Source: Aliidiomarina sedimenti (lineage in GTDB: Bacteria > Pseudomonadota > Gammaproteobacteria > Enterobacterales > Alteromonadaceae). Taken from it: 64,000 nt of DNA. Shown here one piece after another: positions 58,606-64,000 of this stretch. Numbering within the stretch: position 1 is the stretch's first letter; each line of letters starts with the position of its first letter. The notes beneath the pieces are model-generated. The model made no database searches, had not been told where the DNA came from, and was given only the letters and a program-made list of their open reading frames with translations. The position numbers and the translations under genes are program-made. The stretch covers positions 806,001-870,000 of the forward strand of contig NZ_PIPN01000001.1 in assembly GCF_003986955.1 (NCBI RefSeq), written 5' to 3'.

Positions 58606-61368
58606 ATGGTGCCTGAAAATAGCTCTCCGAGCACAAGGTTAGAAAAGAGTCCAAACGACCATCGCCAGTATCAGCTTACTGAACTGGACAATGGCCTGTC
58701 CGTATTACTGGTGCATGACGCTGACGCCCTGCACAGCGCCGCCTCTGTTGCCATTAATGCGGGCCATTTTCAGGACCCGCCAAACGTACAGGGCCTGGCT
58801 CACTTCCTTGAGCATATGCTCTTTATGGGCACAGACACCTTTCCCGACCCCGATGACTATCCTGATTTTGTTGACCAGCATGGCGGTCAGCACAACGCCT
58901 GGACGGGAACCGAACATAGCAACTTTCATTTTGATATTCGGCCGCAGCATTTTGCTCCGGCACTTGAGCGTTTTTCCCGTTTATTCATTGCCCCTGGCTT
59001 TTCGCCACAATGGATAGATAAAGAACTGCAAGCGGTTGAGTCTGAGTATCGGATGAAGCTGAATGACGAGCTTCGCCGCCTGTATCAGGTTCATAAAGAG
59101 ACCGCCAATCCAAACCATCCATTTACGAAGTTCTCGGTCGGCAACGCGAAAACCCTGGTCGGAAACCAGGATGGAAGTCTGCAACAGCATTTACAGGCAT
59201 TTTTTAAGCGCTGGTACCATAGCGCGAACATGACTCTGGTTCTGGTCGGGCCGCAATCGTTAGATGAGCTTCATGAACTGGCTTCCACTTATTTTAGCGA
59301 CGTTGCTGAGATTACCCGGGGTAGCACCGCGCAAGTACCGGAATCCATCAGCGAGCCGCTCTACACCGAGGCGCAAAAAGGGGTCGTTATACATGTGCGG
59401 CCATTAAAAAATGCCTGTCGCATGATCCTCACCATGCCCCTGCCCGGCATCAACGACGATTACCCGTTCAAGAGCACAAGCTTACTTGCTCACATGCTCG
59501 GCTACGAAGGGCCTGGAAGTCTCTGTTCTGAGTTAAAAACGAAAGGCTGGATTACCGACCTGTCTGCCGGAGGCGGCATCAGCGGCAGTAACTTCAAAGA
59601 CTTCAATTTTAATATTCAGCTTACCCAGCGTGGCTTAGACAATTATTTGCAGGTAGCGCACTTTATCTTCAATGCTATCGACGCGTTGCGCCAACAGGGT
59701 ATTGAAGACTTTCACTATCACGAGCGGCAACAAATGGTGGCGCTGTCGTATCGTTATCAGGACGCTATCCGCAGCATTGATTTAGCATCGCAGTTATCCA
59801 TTAACATGATGCATTACGCCCCTGAACATATTATTTCCGGCGACTATCTGATGCAGGGTATGAACCACAGTAAGCTGTCCAGCCTGCTCGACTACATGCG
59901 CCCTGAGCACTGCCGGTTAATGCTTATTCATCATTCACTGCCGGTCAATCAGACGACCTCGCTCTACGACACCGCGTACCGTGCTGAGAAGTTCAGTAGC
60001 GATCAGCTGCGCGCGCTCAATCACGAGCCAGAGCAACCGCTGTGCCAGTTCCCGTCACCTAATCCGTTTATCCCCCAACAGGTTGAACCACAGCCGCTGC
60101 GTGAGCCAAGTGCAGGATTACCTCGGCTGTTAGCCAGTGCCCCGGCATTGCAGTCATGGCACTTGCAGGACGCCGACTTCCGGGTTCCCAAAGGACACAT
60201 ATACCTGTCACTGGTCCTGCCTGAGGCAACAAATAACACCCTGGCATTCGCTCATGCGCGGGTATGGTGTGAACTGGTTCTGGATAAACTCAATGAGCGC
60301 TGCTACGACGCAGAAGTAGCTGGCATTCAGTTTAATGTCTATCCACAGCAATCAGGGATCAGCATTCATGTCAGTGGTTTTTCTCAGCGCCAACCAGAGT
60401 TGCTGCAGCAAATTATCAAAGCGCTGACTGATTTCGAGTTTGATGAACAGCGTTTCAACGCCATTCAGCAGCACCTCTATCACAACTGGATCGCCCTCAA
60501 CCGGCATAAGCCGATTAACCATCTGTTCACGGTTCTTAATCAAACCCTGCAGCGCGGTTGCTATATTGGTCCCGACCTCGCCGCTGAGCTGAAAACGATG
60601 ACCGCGAGTAAGTTTCAGCATTATATGCCGGAAATCTTCAGGCAAATGAACGCGATTATGCTGATTCATGGCGATTGGCCCATCGATACCGCACAGCAAC
60701 TAACCACCATGGTTACCCAGGGTCTGGGCTTACAGAACCGTCCCCAGCAAGGTCCACTGCGCGAAGTGCGGCTACTCGAGCCAGGCCGTGACCAGCGGTT
60801 TCATTGCCGTCTGCCTCACCCAGACAACGCCATTGCCTATTTCTGTCAGGGGCAGTCGTTAAACCTGGAGGAGAAAGCTCATTTCCTGCTGTTAAACCAA
60901 CTGATTTCGCCGGGCTTCTTTTCCGAACTACGCACTGAACAGCAGCTGGGGTACATGGTAGGAACCAGCTATGTACCTATGAACGGACGCCCCGGCCTGC
61001 TGTTTTATGTGCAGTCCCCGCATGCCAGTCTGGATGAGATGGAAACTGCGATCCGGGATTTTATTCGCAGTTTCTGTGAGCAGTTAATTGAGGTGCCGGA
61101 TGCTGTATGGCAATCCGCCAAGCAAAGCGTCATTGCTCAGCTAACAGACCGCGACCCGAATTTGCGGGTTCGTGCGCAGCGGATGTGGACCAGCATTAAT
61201 ATTAATGATACCGACTTTAGCCTGGCTCAGGCTATGGCCGATAAAGTGAGCAGTACGCAACTATCAACGCTGGTCGAGTCTGCCAGTAGTCGGTTACTTA
61301 CCCAGGCCGCTGCGCTGTGGCTTACTTGCGAAAGCGAAGAGAGTCAGGCTGAAGGCCGGGACCAGTAA
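58606..61368 (+). CDS. M16 insulinase-family zinc protease (PtrA-like)
   Basis: A 920-aa protease of the pitrilysin/insulysin type. The inverted zinc motif HFLEH (66-70) lies in GLAHFLEHMLFMGT. The distal zinc-binding Glu is in ELQAVESEYRMKL (near residue 146). Four homologous domains, two catalytic-like and two silent, fit the length (E. coli PtrA 962 aa). No signal peptide is visible: the first 25 residues are polar. A cytosolic location is therefore likely, in contrast to periplasmic PtrA. It may degrade small peptides. It is followed convergently by a small membrane-protein gene. Confidence 0.9.
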   Translation: MVPENSSPSTRLEKSPNDHRQYQLTELDNGLSVLLVHDADALHSAASVAINAGHFQDPPNVQGLAHFLEHMLFMGTDTFPDPDDYPDFVDQHGGQHNAWTGTEHSNFHFDIRPQHFAPALERFSRLFIAPGFSPQWIDKELQAVESEYRMKLNDELRRLYQVHKETANPNHPFTKFSVGNAKTLVGNQDGSLQQHLQAFFKRWYHSANMTLVLVGPQSLDELHELASTYFSDVAEITRGSTAQVPESISEPLYTEAQKGVVIHVRPLKNACRMILTMPLPGINDDYPFKSTSLLAHMLGYEGPGSLCSELKTKGWITDLSAGGGISGSNFKDFNFNIQLTQRGLDNYLQVAHFIFNAIDALRQQGIEDFHYHERQQMVALSYRYQDAIRSIDLASQLSINMMHYAPEHIISGDYLMQGMNHSKLSSLLDYMRPEHCRLMLIHHSLPVNQTTSLYDTAYRAEKFSSDQLRALNHEPEQPLCQFPSPNPFIPQQVEPQPLREPSAGLPRLLASAPALQSWHLQDADFRVPKGHIYLSLVLPEATNNTLAFAHARVWCELVLDKLNERCYDAEVAGIQFNVYPQQSGISIHVSGFSQRQPELLQQIIKALTDFEFDEQRFNAIQQHLYHNWIALNRHKPINHLFTVLNQTLQRGCYIGPDLAAELKTMTASKFQHYMPEIFRQMNAIMLIHGDWPIDTAQQLTTMVTQGLGLQNRPQQGPLREVRLLEPGRDQRFHCRLPHPDNAIAYFCQGQSLNLEEKAHFLLLNQLISPGFFSELRTEQQLGYMVGTSYVPMNGRPGLLFYVQSPHASLDEMETAIRDFIRSFCEQLIEVPDAVWQSAKQSVIAQLTDRDPNLRVRAQRMWTSININDTDFSLAQAMADKVSSTQLSTLVESASSRLLTQAAALWLTCESEESQAEGRDQ

Positions 61369-61393
61369 ACTGGTAGCTTCTCCGATACGTTAA

Positions 61394-61600
61394 TCAGGCG
61401 TGGAAGCTATCCGGGCTTGGGGTGGCACAGTTGGATGCGCGCAAACCCAGTAAACGTTTATGCGTATTGAACATAGGCAGTAGCAAAGGACCCAGCAAGA
61501 GCCCTAACAGACACCAGCGTTTAGCACCCATGGCGTTTTTAAGTGCCTGAATGTAAAAATAAACTGCGGATAACACGCTAATAACGGGTAGAACTAACAT
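61394..61600 (-). CDS. Small membrane protein, unknown function
   Basis: A 68-aa protein with two hydrophobic segments (about residues 2-20 and 29-45), followed by FNTHKRLLGLRAS. I do not recognise the family. The start is ATG at 61600 behind AAAGGGGG; the frame continues upstream but crosses the fadJ terminator. It is convergent with the M16 gene, 25 bases apart. Confidence 0.6.
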   Translation of the reverse strand: MLVLPVISVLSAVYFYIQALKNAMGAKRWCLLGLLLGPLLLPMFNTHKRLLGLRASNCATPSPDSFHA

Positions 61601-61632
61601 ACAACCCCCTTTACTTAAGACCCCTATTGTAC

Positions 61633-61663
61633 AAAAAAAGGGCGGTGAAATCACCGCCCTTTT
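61633..61663. terminator. Terminator after fadJ
   Basis: AAAGGGCGGTGA-AA-TCACCGCCCTTT is a 12-bp stem with T-runs on both strands. It ends the fadI-fadJ transcript, 56 bases after the fadJ stop. Confidence 0.9.
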
Positions 61664-61718
61664 CAATTCGCTTAATTTGTTAACCCGTGTTGTTAGCTCA
61701 CATTGTTAGCCCACATTG

Positions 61719-63860
61719 TTAGCCATAGAAGCGAGTCTTGTCCTTAGCCATCTGCTGTAACAGCTCACAAGGCGCGTAACGGCTACCCTGCTCTTTTTCC
61801 AGGCGGCGTAACGTCTCAACCACCTGCTCGATACCAAGGCTATCCATGTAACGGAATGGGCCACCCAGGAACGGCGGGAAGCCGATACCAAAGATAGCGC
61901 CGATATCACCGTCCCGTGGGGAGCGAATAATATCTTCCTGCAGACACCAGGCCGCCTCGTTCAGCATCGGATAAATACAGCGCTCAACAACTTCATCCTG
62001 TGACAAACGTTTCTGCGGCGAAATTCCCAGTATCTGATACACGCTACTGTCGACTTCCTTGCCTTTTTTGCCGCCCTCGTATTTGTAGAAGCCCTTCTTC
62101 GTCTTACGCCCCTTACGGCCATCTTCCAGTAACTTATCAAACGCATTTGGCGCGGCAAAACGTTCGCCTAACTCGTCCGTCAGAATCGGTGCAACCTTGG
62201 CTCCAACGTCAATACCAACCTCATCCAGCAAGGTGATCGGGCCTACCGGGAAGCCGAATTTAACCAGCGATTTATCGAGGTGTTCGATTGGCTCTCCGTC
62301 AAGCAGCAAACGGGCCGCTTCGTTCATATACGGGGCCAGGATCCGGTTCACGTAGAAACCAGCACCGTCCTGCACGACGATAGGTGTTTTACCCTGTGCT
62401 TTGGCGAACGCAACCGTGGTGGCGATGGTTTTCGCCGAGGTTCCCGGGTGAGTAATAATTTCCGCCAATGGCATTTTCTCGACCGGCGAAAAGTAATGCA
62501 ACCCGATCACCTGCTCAGGACGTTCTGCCTTCGCCGCAATCTTGGTGATAGGCAACGACGATGTATTGGTCGCAAAGATAGTCTCCGTCTTCGCATGTTG
62601 TTCAATATCTGAGACCATTTTTTGTTTCAGGTCCAAGTCTTCGAATACCGCTTCCACCACCAGATCGACATCTTTAAAACCGGAGTAATCCGTCGTCGCA
62701 CTCAGCATCAGCATCTGCTTTTCAAGCTCTGACTGACGTATAATCTTGCGCTTCGCCTTAGGCTTGAGCAGCTTATAATGGTAGTTCAGTGCGTTCTTAA
62801 TACCTTCCTGACCAATATCTTTCAGTCGTACCGGCAGTTTGGCTTTGCTAATCGTGACATGGGCAATACCACCACCCATTAAACCACCACCTAACACCGC
62901 AGCTTTTTTTACTTTATCCGGCTGCACGCCATCGGCACCTGTCTCTTTTTTCATTTCCGTAGTGGCAAAGAAAATATTACGCAATTGCTTGCTCTGAGCC
63001 GTCATCGCGAGTTCGCCAAAGTTCTTAGCTTCCAGTTCAAGTCCCGCTTTGAAGCCTTTACTCATACCGTGACGTACGGTATCGATAATGCGGTCAATCG
63101 CCGGGTAGTTGCCCTGCGCTTTTTTCTGCGCCTGTTCCCGTGCTTTATTGAACAATACTGAACTGAGAGGCCCTTCCAACACCTTTTGCATGGTGCCCTG
63201 CTTCGCTTTGGCTTTCTTTGGTTTGCCTTTCTTGGCCAGCTCTACCGCCGCATCGAGAAGAATACTCTCAGGCACAACATCATTCGCTAACGCCAGCTTT
63301 TTCGCCTGCTTCGGTCGCAACTGTTTACCCGTCAGCATCATCGTTAAGCCCTGCTGGACGCCGACAATGCGTGGTAACCGCTGAGTACCGCCAGAACCTG
63401 GCAACAGACCCAACTGCACTTCCGGAAGCCCCATCACGGTCTTTGCTGAGTCCGAAATAACCCGGCCGTGACATGCCATCGCCAGTTCAAGACCACCACC
63501 GAGACAGGCACCATGAACCGCGGCAATAAACGGAATCCGTTGTCCTTCGATACGGTCAAATAACGCTTGCCCCTGGCGCGCCAGGCTCTCCGCATCGGCT
63601 GCCGTCTCACATTCACTGATCATGCGAATATCAGCGCCCGCCACAAACGACCCGGGCTTACCGCTGATAAGGACAACCCCTTTGATTTCACTGTCATCTT
63701 CAATTTTATCCAGCAGCGTCGTTACTTCATCTGCAAAGCTCGACTTCAGCGTGTTCATACTTTCTCCAGGGACATCGATGGTGATAATCGCAATGCCATC
63801 GTCCCGCTTGGTTAAAGTAAAAGCGCCCTGCTGCGTATCCATTTGCGTTAACTCACTCAT
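61719..63860 (-). CDS. fadJ: Fatty-acid oxidation multifunctional alpha subunit FadJ
   Basis: A 713-aa bifunctional enzyme of beta-oxidation. The N-terminal enoyl-CoA hydratase/isomerase domain (about 10-200) has the oxyanion phrase FVAGADIRM and [19 protein letters not shown]. The 3-hydroxyacyl-CoA dehydrogenase domain (about 310-710) has the NAD loop [11 protein letters not shown] and [11 protein letters not shown]. Length equals E. coli FadJ (714 aa) rather than FadB (729 aa). The start overlaps the fadI stop (TAATG), so the two subunits are coupled. Confidence 0.95.
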   Translation of the reverse strand: MSELTQMDTQQGAFTLTKRDDGIAIITIDVPGESMNTLKSSFADEVTTLLDKIEDDSEIKGVVLISGKPGSFVAGADIRMISECETAADAESLARQGQALFDRIEGQRIPFIAAVHGACLGGGLELAMACHGRVISDSAKTVMGLPEVQLGLLPGSGGTQRLPRIVGVQQGLTMMLTGKQLRPKQAKKLALANDVVPESILLDAAVELAKKGKPKKAKAKQGTMQKVLEGPLSSVLFNKAREQAQKKAQGNYPAIDRIIDTVRHGMSKGFKAGLELEAKNFGELAMTAQSKQLRNIFFATTEMKKETGADGVQPDKVKKAAVLGGGLMGGGIAHVTISKAKLPVRLKDIGQEGIKNALNYHYKLLKPKAKRKIIRQSELEKQMLMLSATTDYSGFKDVDLVVEAVFEDLDLKQKMVSDIEQHAKTETIFATNTSSLPITKIAAKAERPEQVIGLHYFSPVEKMPLAEIITHPGTSAKTIATTVAFAKAQGKTPIVVQDGAGFYVNRILAPYMNEAARLLLDGEPIEHLDKSLVKFGFPVGPITLLDEVGIDVGAKVAPILTDELGERFAAPNAFDKLLEDGRKGRKTKKGFYKYEGGKKGKEVDSSVYQILGISPQKRLSQDEVVERCIYPMLNEAAWCLQEDIIRSPRDGDIGAIFGIGFPPFLGGPFRYMDSLGIEQVVETLRRLEKEQGSRYAPCELLQQMAKDKTRFYG

Positions 63861-64000
63861 TATTCTGTCTCCAGGATCATCGCTGCACCCAGACCACCTG
63901 CTGCACAGGCCGTCGTTAGTGCGGTGCCGCCACCGCGTCGTTGCAGTTCATTCAACGTTTGGGTAATTAAACGAGTGCCGGTCGCGGCAAACGGATGACC
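63860..64000 (-). CDS. fadI: 3-ketoacyl-CoA thiolase FadI, C-terminal part
   Basis: The last 46 codons of a thiolase that partners FadJ in cleaving 3-ketoacyl-CoA; the rest lies outside the window. [10 protein letters not shown] and the [10 protein letters not shown] active-site cysteine motif are typical of the C-terminal end. Co-orientation and TAATG overlap with fadJ support the fadI assignment over fadA. Confidence 0.9.
   Translation of the reverse strand, partial: GHPFAATGTRLITQTLNELQRRGGGTALTTACAAGGLGAAMILETE

Overview
This window is a gene-dense stretch of a gammaproteobacterial chromosome, about half G+C by eye. Most genes are single-copy housekeeping genes whose order matches that of Alteromonadales and relatives. 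The gene set and the protein flavour suggest Idiomarina, Pseudidiomarina or Aliidiomarina. That assignment is inference from gene order and protein style, not from a marker gene. I see no rRNA, IS element, CRISPR array or intact prophage. No stretch longer than 300 bases lacks a gene. The longest gaps are 1210-1431 (ubiF/EamA divergent promoter region) and 55073-55272 (grpE/nadK divergent promoter region).

Layout. (1) 31-22161: the E. coli ubiF-miaB-ybeZYX-lnt-leuS-lptE-holA-nadD-rsfS-rlmH-mrdAB-(mltB)-rlpA-dacA-ybeD-lipBA block. It has two local additions: an EamA transporter after ubiF and a 67-aa membrane protein before leuS. It covers tRNA modification, ribosome maturation, outer-membrane assembly, cell elongation and lipoate synthesis. 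(2) 22230-24425: a leftward pair, nlpI and an exported zinc-peptidase-like gene that I do not recognise. (3) 24518-35430: ggt, then the translation/RNA block pnp-rpsO-truB-rbfA-infB-nusA-rimP with initiator tRNA-Met and tRNA-Leu(GAG). (4) 35445-41911: secG, tpiA, glmM, folP, ftsH, rlmE and yhbY. (5) 41996-42881: a two-gene phage-type module between yhbY and greA. It has a CI-repressor-like gene and a Ner-like gene, back to back, across an operator-like region. (6) 42935-48756: greA, carBA, dapB. (7) 48818-55072: a dicarboxylate/amino-acid symporter, an M48 lipoprotein protease and the dnaJ-dnaK-grpE chaperone genes. (8) 55273-61368: nadK, recN, bamE and an M16 protease. (9) 61394-64000: a small membrane protein and the fadJ-fadI beta-oxidation pair, with fadI cut by the window edge.

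Regulation readable in the DNA. Good sigma-32 type promoters lie before grpE, before dnaK and before rlmE-ftsH. There is a LexA box at recN. Hairpins in the leaders of pnp, rimP and carA suggest post-initiation control. Rho-independent terminators close most transcription units.

Most unusual items: the orphan CI/Ner-like switch with helically phased repeats (41996-42881), and the secreted zincin-like protein coupled to the peptidase adaptor gene nlpI (22230-24425).
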